From: a bacterium
Lineage (GTDB): Bacteria > UBP15 > UBA6099 > JAJRTR01
Length of the DNA stretch: 23,577 bases
Direction of reading: 5' to 3'
Assembly: GCA_024278215.1 (NCBI GenBank)
Contig: JAJRTR010000198.1
Span: 1-23,577, forward strand
The translations under genes were made by a program, and so were the position numbers. Below are positions 7,484 through 15,951 of the stretch, one piece after another. Position 1 is the stretch's first letter, and every line of letters begins with the position of its first letter. Below the pieces are notes generated by a model. The model was given only the letters and a program-made list of their open reading frames with translations, was not told the DNA's origin and did not search any database.

Positions 7484-7786
7484 TAGTTTCATCGTTCCCA
7501 GGGGCTACCTTGGAAACGTCTGTAACTGGAAGTTCCAGCTTTCACCGATCCCTTTTCAGCATTTCTTTACCATCCGGCGTAGCATTTCAGTCGTAAGATA
7601 CTACGCCTAAATGTCTTTGTGTGATATGTGGAACATTTGCAAGTACTCGCGCCTTATCAAATTGATACATTAACCCTTTGAGTCATCCCATCAACTCCTT
7701 CTTTTTCAAGGAAGGCAGCCAACTGAGGCGGGATAACGATCTTTCAATAAAACCTTTTCCTCTTGTTTTTGTTGAAGCTCAACTGA
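7484..7786. other. Gene-free stretch with one inverted repeat
   Basis: No ORF is convincing here. A perfect 7-bp inverted repeat, GGCGTAG (7576-7582) and CTACGCC (7601-7607), encloses an 18-base loop; it has no T-run and is not a standard terminator. The region lies downstream of the minus-strand radical SAM gene and might carry its transcript end. Confidence 0.5.
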
Positions 7787-9202
7787 CTAACTGAAAACCT
7801 TAAGGAACTTCCGAAAAATATATTTTAAGTGTTGAAAAGAACGGATATAAAAAAACACACTCATCAACGCCCCGGGACGACAGTAAACAATGAAGTAACC
7901 AAGAAACCTCGCTATCCGCAGGAAGCTGGACGAAACACCTTTCGGCAGATAAACAAGCTTGTGCAAGGCAACTTTATCATAATCAAGTGACGCGAGTTGG
8001 CCGTTCTTTTTCATTTCATCATAGAAAGCGCTTCCGGGTAACGGCAGAAAGAAAACAAACTGTGCACGGTCGAGTTTCAGTTTCCCGGCGAATGAAATCG
8101 TTTTCAGGATATCCGGCTTCTCTTCGCCCGGAAATCCCATAACGAAAAAGCCCGTGATCTTCATCTTTGTGTTGTCACGCACAATCCGGACTTTTTCCTT
8201 AACCATATCCACAGTCTGGTTCTTCATGACAGCATTCAATATACGTTGAGAACCGGATTCTATACCCATGGATATCGCATAGCACCCTGCCCTCTCCAGC
8301 GCCGTAATAATTTCTTTGTCTATCGTGTTTATCTTTATGCCGTTAGGCAACGCAATATTTACCGCCGGGTTGCTTGCTGCTATGGACTCGCAGAATTCGA
8401 GTACCCACTCGCGATTCCCGGTGAAACAATCCGACACTATATGTATTTCACGGATATTATATTCCGAGCGCAACATTGAGATCTCATCGACAACGCTATC
8501 GACACTGCGGTAGCGCAGGCTGCGTCCGGTGATGGTATGCGCGGCGCAGAATTTACACGAATACGGGCAACCGCGCACCGGGCAGACAGGCGCCACAGGA
8601 TACGATTTGATAAAAGCGCCCATCGGCGCGGTGTCGTAATCAAGCGGATGAATCAGGTCCCACGCAGGAACAGCCACATGATCGAGATCGCTTATTACTT
8701 TCAGTTTATTAACGACAATCTTTTCTCCATCTCTCCATATCAGGTTGGGAATTTTCGAAAAATCCGGATTATCCCGTAGAGAATAATCGGCGCTCCTGAG
8801 TCTGTTTATCAAGGCGGGAAACGACTCTTCACCTTCTCCTCGCACAGCAAAATCAAGTTCGGGTATCATTGCCGGCATATTCGCGGGATCACCGGACGGG
8901 TGTGGTCCGCCGACAACTGTTTTTACATCCGGAGATATCTTCTTCACAAATCTGAGCAACTCGATTGTCTTTGTAAGAGCCCTAGAATAAACCTGAAAAG
9001 CGACAACATTGAAACCACCGGCTGCTATCCGCCTCTCGATATCTGTATAGTTCATTCCCGATTTATTGCCGTCACACAAATCGACCCCGATATCCTCCGC
9101 TCGAAGCGCAGCCGCAAGATAGCCAAGTCCGAGATTGGGAATAATAATATCAACATTATCATGTGTTGTTACCGGGTTGATGAGCAGAACTTCACAATTC
9201 AA
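7787..9202 (-). CDS. B12-binding-domain radical SAM protein (BchE-like class)
   Basis: The 471-residue protein has the two-part layout of cobalamin-type radical SAM enzymes: an N-terminal Rossmann-like domain (about 1-140, with IPNLGLGYLAAALR and VVGGPHPSGDP) and a radical SAM core with CxxxCxxC at C212, C216 and C219 (RGCPYSCKFC), followed by GIESGSQRIL and GFPGEEKPD. These enzymes methylate or rearrange unactivated carbon in lipids, pigments and natural products; the substrate here is unknown. The usual cobalamin-ligand motif DxHxxG is not evident. The C-terminal ~50 residues are hydrophobic and aromatic, suggesting membrane contact. The start is TTG at 9202, supported by GAGGTGG just upstream; no good ATG lies nearby. 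The stop is TAG. It follows the phosphodiesterase gene by 181 bases on the same strand. Confidence 0.9.
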   Translation of the reverse strand: MNCEVLLINPVTTHDNVDIIIPNLGLGYLAAALRAEDIGVDLCDGNKSGMNYTDIERRIAAGGFNVVAFQVYSRALTKTIELLRFVKKISPDVKTVVGGPHPSGDPANMPAMIPELDFAVRGEGEESFPALINRLRSADYSLRDNPDFSKIPNLIWRDGEKIVVNKLKVISDLDHVAVPAWDLIHPLDYDTAPMGAFIKSYPVAPVCPVRGCPYSCKFCAAHTITGRSLRYRSVDSVVDEISMLRSEYNIREIHIVSDCFTGNREWVLEFCESIAASNPAVNIALPNGIKINTIDKEIITALERAGCYAISMGIESGSQRILNAVMKNQTVDMVKEKVRIVRDNTKMKITGFFVMGFPGEEKPDILKTISFAGKLKLDRAQFVFFLPLPGSAFYDEMKKNGQLASLDYDKVALHKLVYLPKGVSSSFLRIARFLGYFIVYCRPGALMSVFFYIRSFQHLKYIFRKFLKVFS

Positions 9203-9282
9203 GAATCCACCTCAAAATGAAATGAATTGCCTTTTACAAAAACGCACAAGATCAGCTTTAATTCCAAACACTCAAATCATAG

Positions 9283-9305
9283 CCCGCATATTTCACAAAT
9301 GCGGG
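9283..9305. repeat. Perfect 7-bp inverted repeat after the phosphodiesterase gene
   Basis: CCCGCAT (9283-9289) and ATGCGGG (9299-9305) flank a 9-base loop, about 80 bases beyond the phosphodiesterase stop on the minus strand. The minus-strand bases after it are mixed rather than a T-run, so it may be a weak terminator or an mRNA-stabilising hairpin. Confidence 0.45.
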
Positions 9306-9383
9306 TTGAGCCAAATGCTGTACAGTGTGAACGGATACTTCGTTGGGAACGATGCCAAAATAGCCGGCATCCTGCAAGTTGCC

Positions 9384-10085
9384 CTATTCGATTCCCAATT
9401 CCGCTTTTATGCCCTGAAGCCTGTCGGGATAGTCGGTCATTATGCAGTCGACATCCAGAAGGATCATTCTCCTGATGTCCTCTTTCTCGTTGACAGCCCA
9501 CACGTTAACATTCAAGCCGAGTTCGTGAGCTGCAACCACATATTTACGTGTGGTGGTCTTATAAAGAGGATTCACTGAAACGCAACCGAGTCCGGCGGCA
9601 AGCCTGAGTTGACGCCACTTCAACACCGGAACAGCGAGATAGCCGAGCGGCACATCCGGATCGATTTCACGCATTGTTTTAAGCACTCCGAATTTGAAAC
9701 ACGATACCTGGCAGCGATCATACAATTTATTTTTTCTGATAACTTCGACTACTTTTTCGACTGCATCACTGTCTTTGATTTCTATATTTATCGTCATGCC
9801 GGTTCCGACGCATGTATCTACAGTTTCCTGAAGTGTGGGTATCGGTTCGTCCCTGAAACGCAATCGTCGAATCTGATCGAGCGACAGTTTTTTTATATGA
9901 AACGCACCGGAATCAGTCTGTAATTTCGCGTTATGTGATATTACAGGCACAGCGTCAGCTGAGAGGAAGACGTCTGTTTCGATTTCCTGCGCGCCCATCT
10001 CCGCCGCACGCACAAATGCCCGGACTGTGTTTTCCGGTTCGTGAGCCCTTGCGCCTCGATGCGCGCAGTTAATAATTTTCTTCAT
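9384..10085 (-). CDS. Glycerophosphodiester phosphodiesterase family protein
   Basis: The family (UgpQ/GlpQ, TIM-barrel) hydrolyses glycerophosphodiesters, giving sn-glycerol 3-phosphate and an alcohol, in phospholipid turnover. From ATG 10085 the protein is 233 residues, close to UgpQ. The N-terminal signature is present: CAHRGARAHEPENT with catalytic His9-Arg10 and the Glu17-Asn19 pair, then EIETDVF with metal ligands Glu36/Asp38 and His51. The usual HD is HN here, and the preceding T-DG turn is replaced by SADAVPVIS, mild departures in the active-site loop. Later motifs are INIEIKD, VNVWAVNEKEDIRRM and CIMTDYPDRL. There is no signal peptide, so a cytosolic enzyme is expected. The frame is open to 10169, but the extra 28 residues do not belong to the family. 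The stop is TAG. It probably sits in a minus-strand unit with the secretin upstream. Confidence 0.92.
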   Translation of the reverse strand: MKKIINCAHRGARAHEPENTVRAFVRAAEMGAQEIETDVFLSADAVPVISHNAKLQTDSGAFHIKKLSLDQIRRLRFRDEPIPTLQETVDTCVGTGMTINIEIKDSDAVEKVVEVIRKNKLYDRCQVSCFKFGVLKTMREIDPDVPLGYLAVPVLKWRQLRLAAGLGCVSVNPLYKTTTRKYVVAAHELGLNVNVWAVNEKEDIRRMILLDVDCIMTDYPDRLQGIKAELGIE

Positions 10086-10125
10086 TGTTCGATTTATCCG
10101 GAGTCCATGATATCCAAACCGGAAA

Positions 10126-10158
10126 GCGGATTCCGCATAATATACCCACGGAATCCGC
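10126..10158. repeat. Perfect 10-bp inverted repeat between secretin and phosphodiesterase genes
   Basis: GCGGATTCCG (10126-10135) and CGGAATCCGC (10149-10158) pair without mismatch around a 13-base loop. On the minus strand it follows the secretin stop by about 50 bases and precedes the phosphodiesterase start by about 40. Only three T's follow, so it may be a leaky terminator, an mRNA 3'-end stabiliser or an operator for a dimeric regulator. Confidence 0.6.
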
Positions 10159-10210
10159 ATTGATTTCAATCAGATTGTCACATCGTAATGCTTACTATTC
10201 TTCGGGCCTC

Positions 10211-12358
10211 TTATTCCTCATCTCCGCTGCGTTCATTGTCATACCTGTGGTTCCACCACCAGCTTCGGTGATCGCGGTCTTCGTTGATGTCGTCGTAATT
10301 CTTGTGCAGAAGATCGTATTCCGGAGTTTTTATCTGCTTGTCGTCCGTGAGTTCGTCGACGATATAGGGAACTAGGATAATGATGAGTTCCTGTTCGTCG
10401 ACATAATCCTGAGTATGCCTGAACAATTCACCGACAAGCGGTATTTCGGAAAGAAGGGGCACACGCTTGACCCGTGTTTTGTTGTCGCGCCTGATGAGAC
10501 CGCCGATAACGACTTCCTCGCCGTCCTTGAGCCGCACCATCGAGTTTGTTTCGCGTACAACAATATTAGGATAATAGTTGGGATTGCCGTATTTCTTCGA
10601 ATTTCCGCCGGTTCCCAGTAGCGAGTTGAACATCTGGATGATACCATGGTTTTCGCTGTCTTTGTAGTTTTCCCTGAATTCCTGCTCGATCTCGCTGAGA
10701 ATCGGATGGATCATGAGGCTGATCTCGCGGGTTTTCATATCTACCCTGGGTACCAGGTAAAGCGTCATGCCGATATGCTTGTAGTCGACCTGGCTTGTCG
10801 AGACGACGCTGCCGTTGTTGACCGTAGTGTTCGAGGATGCCATGGGAATCTCTTTGCCGACCCTGATCACGGCGGGCTGGCCGTCGAGAGTGGTGATAGT
10901 CGGATTGTTAAGTATCTTGGCCTTCTGCTCCTGGAGGAGTGTGTGCAGTACAGTATAGAGAGTGTTATGGCTGCCTTTTTCAAACTGCTCCTTCGAGGCC
11001 AGCCCGACCCATAGCTGGCCTGTGTCGAAAGCGCCGTCGAAAAGCGCCACGCCATACCTGCCGAGCGTGGGCAGAACAGTATAGTCGGCGCCGTAGTCGT
11101 GCGTATTGTTTCTGTCGATCTCCATGATCAGCGCCTTGAAAATCAACTGTGTGGGTTTTGTGTCAATCAGGTCGACAACCTTGTGGACCTGTTTTAATGA
11201 TTCCCTGGTACCCTTAACAAGCAGGAAATCTTTTTTTGCGGTGACAATCTGCTCATTGGGCAACGACCTCTCGCTCTCGGAACCGGAGCGGCCGCCGACC
11301 TGCAACGTATCGGCCTGCTGGTTGTGTATCGGCCCCACATAAGTTTTCACCACTTCCGGCGCCGGCTGGATATTCATCGAAAGGATCATATCCCTGACAG
11401 TGTCCGCATCCGCATAATAAAGTTGAATCTTTTCGATCTCTATCGGGCCATTCTCTTTTTCGCGTTCCACATATTCTTTGTATTCGTCTTCGACAGTTCC
11501 CTCGGAAGCAACGTGGAAAGAGCCGCCGTTCCTGTAGTAAGCAAGTCCGTAATGTTTGAGCAGGTCCTGTAGTCCGGCCGCGATAGTCTGGCCTGAAAAA
11601 GAATAATCCACAATTGTCGAGTATACATCATCTTCGGCGGAAGCGTTGACATAAATATCAATGTCGGTTCTTTCGGCTATTTCCCTGAGCAGGTGCCCGA
11701 GCGTAACATCTTTCGCTTCGAGTGTGACGAGTTTACGGTTGTCGTCCGAGACCTCGATATTGACGGAACCTTCGTCATCGGCCTGATATGCGTAATCACC
11801 TTCATACATTCTGATCGGCACATAATTTCGTTTGAGCTGCCGCTCTCCGGGTTTAGTATCGTCGGTGTATCGCACAGCATAGCCTTTGTCCGGGTCGTGG
11901 ACATAAGTGACATTCTTTACAGTCTTCTTCCCGACAGTCTTTCCCGTGCCGGGTATGCTGGCAGGTTTCACCTGCATGGCAGGGCTGTCCGCCGCGGCAC
12001 CGTCGAGAATGTCCATAACCTGCGCATCAGCATTTTTCGCATCGAAAATCGCCTTGTCCGCAAGGTCGGAAGCAACAACAGTGTCGCCACGTTCGGGACG
12101 CATGTTCTCGACAGTCGTCTCCAACTCGCAAAACACATAGCTGTACCTGGAATATTTTACCCTGCCGATAGCTACAAGGCCCACACCCTCGCGTGTGACA
12201 ACAACCTTCTGCCCCTCGGGGTACTCACCGGGTTTAAATGCCATAAATGAAAACGCATCGTCATAGACATTCTCTATAGTGTTTCCAATACCCGCAAACC
12301 CCGCCACGCTTGCCATCGCAACAAAAATCAACGCAAGTGCCAGTCTTCTAATAGTCAT
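10211..12358 (-). CDS. Secretin (GspD/PilQ superfamily outer-membrane channel)
   Basis: Secretins form large outer-membrane rings through which type II/III secretion substrates, type IV pili or phage pass. The 715-residue protein has a signal peptide (about 1-23, ALALIFVAMASVAGFA). An unassigned N-terminal region with a beta-rich segment (about 45-100) follows. Next come an N0/STN-like domain (about 208-285), an N1-type domain (about 305-400, IQLYYADADTVRDMILSM and FLLVKGTRESLKQVHKVVDLID) and the secretin core (about 405-668). The core ends with the hallmark VPLLSEIPLVGELFRH and LIIILVPYIVD. The last ~45 residues are charged and aromatic (HRSWWWNHRYD), perhaps the pilotin-binding S-domain position. 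The start at ATG 12358 has GGAGCGGAA just upstream. No ATPase, pseudopilin or other secretion gene is in the window, so the type is undecided. It is divergent from the bamA operon. Confidence 0.93.
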   Translation of the reverse strand: MTIRRLALALIFVAMASVAGFAGIGNTIENVYDDAFSFMAFKPGEYPEGQKVVVTREGVGLVAIGRVKYSRYSYVFCELETTVENMRPERGDTVVASDLADKAIFDAKNADAQVMDILDGAAADSPAMQVKPASIPGTGKTVGKKTVKNVTYVHDPDKGYAVRYTDDTKPGERQLKRNYVPIRMYEGDYAYQADDEGSVNIEVSDDNRKLVTLEAKDVTLGHLLREIAERTDIDIYVNASAEDDVYSTIVDYSFSGQTIAAGLQDLLKHYGLAYYRNGGSFHVASEGTVEDEYKEYVEREKENGPIEIEKIQLYYADADTVRDMILSMNIQPAPEVVKTYVGPIHNQQADTLQVGGRSGSESERSLPNEQIVTAKKDFLLVKGTRESLKQVHKVVDLIDTKPTQLIFKALIMEIDRNNTHDYGADYTVLPTLGRYGVALFDGAFDTGQLWVGLASKEQFEKGSHNTLYTVLHTLLQEQKAKILNNPTITTLDGQPAVIRVGKEIPMASSNTTVNNGSVVSTSQVDYKHIGMTLYLVPRVDMKTREISLMIHPILSEIEQEFRENYKDSENHGIIQMFNSLLGTGGNSKKYGNPNYYPNIVVRETNSMVRLKDGEEVVIGGLIRRDNKTRVKRVPLLSEIPLVGELFRHTQDYVDEQELIIILVPYIVDELTDDKQIKTPEYDLLHKNYDDINEDRDHRSWWWNHRYDNERSGDEE

Positions 12359-12680
12359 TTCCGCTCCAGTTTAACTTATTTTTCACAAAATCGGCAACCC
12401 CGAACACAGGCACAAAGAACCAGACACCCGGCTTGAGAAAAACCTTTAACCCGATTCGAAGCAACATAAAAAGACATACTGAAAAACAGTTTCATTTATT
12501 TAAGCACATTATTTAAGTGTTCACACACTATCACACAGTTTTTTACGTGTCAAGATTCACGCGCTTCAGCATATTTATTTTGCTTAAAGTGAAAGCTTCT
12601 TGATATTAATGGTGATATTATATAAATTTAGGTTGTGGAATACCATACATTCCGAAACAGTGACCGGCAGGAGGCAACAG
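12359..12680. promoter_or_regulatory. AT-rich divergent intergenic region between secretin and bamA
   Basis: These 322 bases must hold promoters for both flanking units. A 9-bp direct repeat TTATTTAAG occurs at 12496-12504 and 12509-12517 (13-base period), a possible operator. On the plus strand TTGATA (12600-12605) and the AT-rich TATATAAATT (about 12619-12628) could be -35 and -10, with TAAATT giving a 17-base spacer. The match is mediocre. A ribosome-binding site AGGAGG at 12669-12674 serves bamA. No ORF here is convincing; the bamA frame is open back to 12600 but lacks signal-peptide character before 12681. Confidence 0.5.
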
Positions 12681-14438
12681 ATGGCGCACAAAAAGCTCAG
12701 CGTTGCAATAATTATCATTTTAACAGCAATAATTACCTTATCCAACGGGGTTTCAGCCCAGGTGCAGACGGATAGTTCGGAAGTCGAGATAAAAGCGATC
12801 GACATTACGGGAAACTTCGAAGTTTCCGACGATGAAATCCTGGCTGTTGTTACCTCAAAAGTCGGGGAAATACTTTCGACCGAGAAGCTCGAGGAGGACC
12901 TTCAGCGAATATTCGATCTCGGTTACTTCTCGAAGGACGTCAAGGCGAGCCTGGCAGAATATGAAGGCGGCGCCCGCGTAACGTTCAGGGTCGAAGAAAA
13001 TCCTGTCGTCAACGATATCCTCGTCGAGGGCAACTCTTCAGTGACCGACCAGGATGTGCTCGATATGATAAAAACAACGCCGAACACCATTCTCAACAAC
13101 AATACGCTGCGCGGCGATATAGAAACCATCGAGAAGCAGTATCACGACACCGGTTTCCTCGCGGCGCGCGTGATCGACGCGAAAATGGACCAGGACAACA
13201 ACCTGATCATCATGATCTCGGAAGGCATTATCCAGGCTATCAACATATCGTATGTGACAAAAAACGATGACGATCCCGAACAGATAGATACTCTCGAGAG
13301 CGGAAAAACAAAGCCTTACGTGATCACCCGCGAAATGAAGGTCAAACCCGGCGACACTTACAACACGAACAGAATAAGCAAAGATCTTCAGCGAATATAC
13401 AACCTGGGTTTCTTCGAGGACGTGCACACACGTGTCGAACCGGGCGACCAGCCGGGCTACATCGTCCTCATTATCGAAGTGGAGGAAACGAACACCGGTA
13501 GCGCGGGTTTCGGCGCGGGCTACAGCTCGAACACGGGACTTACCGGGTTCCTCACGCTCCAGGAAAGGAATCTCAAGGGCAAAGGACGCCGCGCCGACAT
13601 AAAACTCGAATTCGGCGGCAAACGCGACAATTACGAACTCGGCTATTTCGAGCCCTGGCTCGACAGAAAACAGACCAGCCTCGAACTCAGCGTTTATAAT
13701 TCCTCGACACAGAACCTGCAATACGGGCTCGGCGGCGTGAATGACGACGACTATGAAGAAATCAGGCGCGGTTTCAATTTCACCGTAGGCAGACCGATAA
13801 CCGATTACACAAGAGTTTATATAGGATTCAAAACTGAAGATGTTAATGTCGAGCCGGTGAAATATGACTACCTCGACGGTACATCCCGGAGTATGACCGG
13901 AACGATAAGAACCGACACGCGCGACAATGTATTCAACCCGACAAGCGGGCGCTATGACTCCGGTTCGCTCGAAATCGACGGTGGTTTCCTGGGTGGTGAT
14001 TTCGATTATCAGAAATTCATTCTGGATATTCGCAGATTCAGGGCAATCAGGAAAAAACAAGTGTTCGCTTTCCGTATCAAAGTCGGACTGGGCAACGACG
14101 AGATACCACGCTTCGACTATTTCGATATCGGCGGCGTGAATACTCTGCGCGGTTACGACGAATACCAGTTCTCCGGCACAAAAATGATCCTTTACAACGC
14201 TGAATACAGGTTCATTATGTCGGGAAATCTGTCGGCGGTGCTTTTCGCGGATGCCGGCCAGACCTGGATGGACGTAAGCGATATGGACCCATCGCCGATG
14301 AATATGCCGAAGTCGATAGGCGCGGGCCTCAGGCTGAAGATACCGGTTTTCGGCATCGGGCCCGTCAGGCTTGACTATGCTTACGCGCTGTCTATTGAAG
14401 AAACCAAAATACACTTCGGCTTCGGCCACATGTTCTGA
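12681..14438 (+). CDS. bamA: Outer membrane protein assembly factor BamA-like (Omp85), three POTRA domains
   Basis: Omp85 proteins insert beta-barrels into the outer membrane. From ATG 12681, placed correctly after AGGAGG, the protein is 585 residues with a signal peptide ending near VSAQ (about 26). Three POTRA repeats follow: about 35-107 (IDITGNFEVSDDEILAVV), 108-182 (ILVEGNSSVTDQDVLDMI) and 184-268 (MKVKPGDTYNTNRISKDL, NLGFFEDVHTRVE). The barrel occupies about 275-585, with the QERNLKGKGR segment, the loop-6 motif TLRGYDEY (about 488-495, equivalent to VRGF/Y), LFADAGQTW and a terminal phenylalanine (GHMF). It is much shorter than the five-POTRA proteobacterial BamA (about 800 residues) and closer to TamA or cyanobacterial/diderm-Firmicute Omp85 in size. 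TamA-like function cannot be excluded, but skp and lpxD downstream favour BamA. Confidence 0.92.
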   Translation: MAHKKLSVAIIIILTAIITLSNGVSAQVQTDSSEVEIKAIDITGNFEVSDDEILAVVTSKVGEILSTEKLEEDLQRIFDLGYFSKDVKASLAEYEGGARVTFRVEENPVVNDILVEGNSSVTDQDVLDMIKTTPNTILNNNTLRGDIETIEKQYHDTGFLAARVIDAKMDQDNNLIIMISEGIIQAINISYVTKNDDDPEQIDTLESGKTKPYVITREMKVKPGDTYNTNRISKDLQRIYNLGFFEDVHTRVEPGDQPGYIVLIIEVEETNTGSAGFGAGYSSNTGLTGFLTLQERNLKGKGRRADIKLEFGGKRDNYELGYFEPWLDRKQTSLELSVYNSSTQNLQYGLGGVNDDDYEEIRRGFNFTVGRPITDYTRVYIGFKTEDVNVEPVKYDYLDGTSRSMTGTIRTDTRDNVFNPTSGRYDSGSLEIDGGFLGGDFDYQKFILDIRRFRAIRKKQVFAFRIKVGLGNDEIPRFDYFDIGGVNTLRGYDEYQFSGTKMILYNAEYRFIMSGNLSAVLFADAGQTWMDVSDMDPSPMNMPKSIGAGLRLKIPVFGIGPVRLDYAYALSIEETKIHFGFGHMF

Positions 14439-14558
14439 TATGCCTCAAGTCACAGCCGGCGGCCATGCAGTCGACACAAGGAAGACAGCGCTGTGAACAC
14501 TACAGGAGCATTCTGCTTGCGCATTCATACCGGGGGTCGGACACGGGGCGGGAGCACG

Positions 14559-15917
14559 ATGAAACATAACGATGGTAAAATGATTATCATGAGATCAAAC
14601 AGATTATTATACATTCTGATGATTATGCCGGTTTTCATAATCGGCCTGGCGGCAGCAGTAAACGCCGAAACAGCACAATCGGCGGCCACTACCGGTCCGC
14701 AGACCGTAAGAGAAGTCGATGTTCGCCTTCACATCTACGACAACCTCCCCGAGTCGGTCGAGCAACGCATCCATACAAGCCTTATGAAAGTCGGCGAAAG
14801 AGCGCTGCTGGGTAAACCCCTCGATGAAGCCAACAGGCTGAAATCGTCCATTTCGCAGGTTATGAAGAAGATATTCAACGAGGTCCTGGGCGGATTCAAA
14901 GTGCTTGACCTCACAGTGGATATTGGAGAACGATCGAGCATAGACCTTTTTCTCGAACCGCTGTCACCGCAGATCAAATCAGTGAAGATCGAGATAATTC
15001 CACAGGGCGGAATATCCGCTGAATGGACATATTTATTCCGGAAAAGACTCGAGGGTGTTGAAGAGAATCTCACGGAAAAGCTCTCCGGACTGCCCGTCGA
15101 GTCATCGAAGTGGAGTCTCCCGCTTGTCGAAAGCCTTATAATCGGCGAAATGGATTGCAGTACACGTTTCCCCGGCATCTCATCGGACATGGAAGTTACA
15201 ATCGGCAGCGAGACAACTGTGCGTTTGATGCTGTCGCCCGCGTCGAAAACGATCAGGTCGATTGCCGTCAAAACCAGGTCGACGACTGTCCCTTCTCTGG
15301 CGCTGGAAAGAATCAAATTCAATGTCGCGGCACACGCGGACCTGCTCATCGGGTTGCCTGTCGTGTTCGCAAAAGAAGAAGAAGCATCCATTCTGGAGAC
15401 TTTTCACCAGGCGTTGCAGGATAATTCTTTCGGACGAAAACTCCGGCTCAGGTACGAGATAAAAGCTACGATGCAGTCACGAACCGTACTGAGTGTTATC
15501 GCGGAATCAGAAAAATACAGCGGATTTGCCAGGGTAAAAGTAGGCTTCGGGCAGGAAGACCGCAACCCTGATATCGAAGCGCACCTTGGCTTTTTCCCCG
15601 TCGACGACACCGAGATATTTTCTGAAATAAACTTTTTCCCCGGCCCCATAGACCTGCAATTCAACCTTGGGATCGGCAGAAGGCTGGGAAACTTCTATGC
15701 GGCCGGCGGCCGTAATTTCATCGACGGACTCAACAGAATATGGCTCAACTATTACATTACCGAAGACATCGTCGCCGCATGGGAAAAGAATGTTGTCGAT
15801 ATTGAAAATGAGAAGATCGAAGGTTCTCTGACTTTCAAAGCCCACGATTTTTTCAGTTTTCAGCTTGTAACGAATTTCCAGGAGGACATCTGGATTCAAT
15901 TCACAGTCAATCTCTAA
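14559..15917 (+). CDS. Exported protein with three POTRA-like repeats and a beta-rich C-terminus (unrecognised family)
   Basis: I do not recognise a named family. From ATG 14559 (GGGAG just upstream) the protein is 452 residues with a signal peptide (hydrophobic about 16-34, likely cleavage after VNA at 36). By eye it contains a repeated unit: LTVDIGERSSIDLFLEPLS (118-136), MEVTIGSETTVRLMLSPAS (211-229) and a weaker copy at about 299-318, spaced about 93 and 88 residues. LSGLPV (175-180) and LIGLPV (263-268) recur between them. The implied beta-alpha-alpha-beta-beta order and ~90-residue spacing resemble POTRA domains. The last ~130 residues are rich in alternating hydrophobic strands (SLTFKAHDFFSFQLVTNF) and might form a small barrel or membrane-edge domain. 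It lies between bamA and ompH, so a periplasmic or outer-membrane assembly role is inferred. A GTG at 14493 would put 22 non-signal-like residues in front. Confidence 0.85.
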   Translation: MKHNDGKMIIMRSNRLLYILMIMPVFIIGLAAAVNAETAQSAATTGPQTVREVDVRLHIYDNLPESVEQRIHTSLMKVGERALLGKPLDEANRLKSSISQVMKKIFNEVLGGFKVLDLTVDIGERSSIDLFLEPLSPQIKSVKIEIIPQGGISAEWTYLFRKRLEGVEENLTEKLSGLPVESSKWSLPLVESLIIGEMDCSTRFPGISSDMEVTIGSETTVRLMLSPASKTIRSIAVKTRSTTVPSLALERIKFNVAAHADLLIGLPVVFAKEEEASILETFHQALQDNSFGRKLRLRYEIKATMQSRTVLSVIAESEKYSGFARVKVGFGQEDRNPDIEAHLGFFPVDDTEIFSEINFFPGPIDLQFNLGIGRRLGNFYAAGGRNFIDGLNRIWLNYYITEDIVAAWEKNVVDIENEKIEGSLTFKAHDFFSFQLVTNFQEDIWIQFTVNL

Positions 15918-15951
15918 TTATGACATTTATCCACAAGGAGGCAATATAAGT

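Noticed and set aside
9135-9578. 147-codon plus-strand ORF over the phosphodiesterase 3' end
   Set aside because: It is antisense to two recognised genes, with no ribosome-binding site or motif; a shadow frame.
13038-14429. 463-codon open frame on the minus strand opposite bamA
   Set aside because: It is fully antisense to a gene with clear POTRA and barrel motifs. The translation has no recognisable domain, and its openness follows from bamA codon bias.
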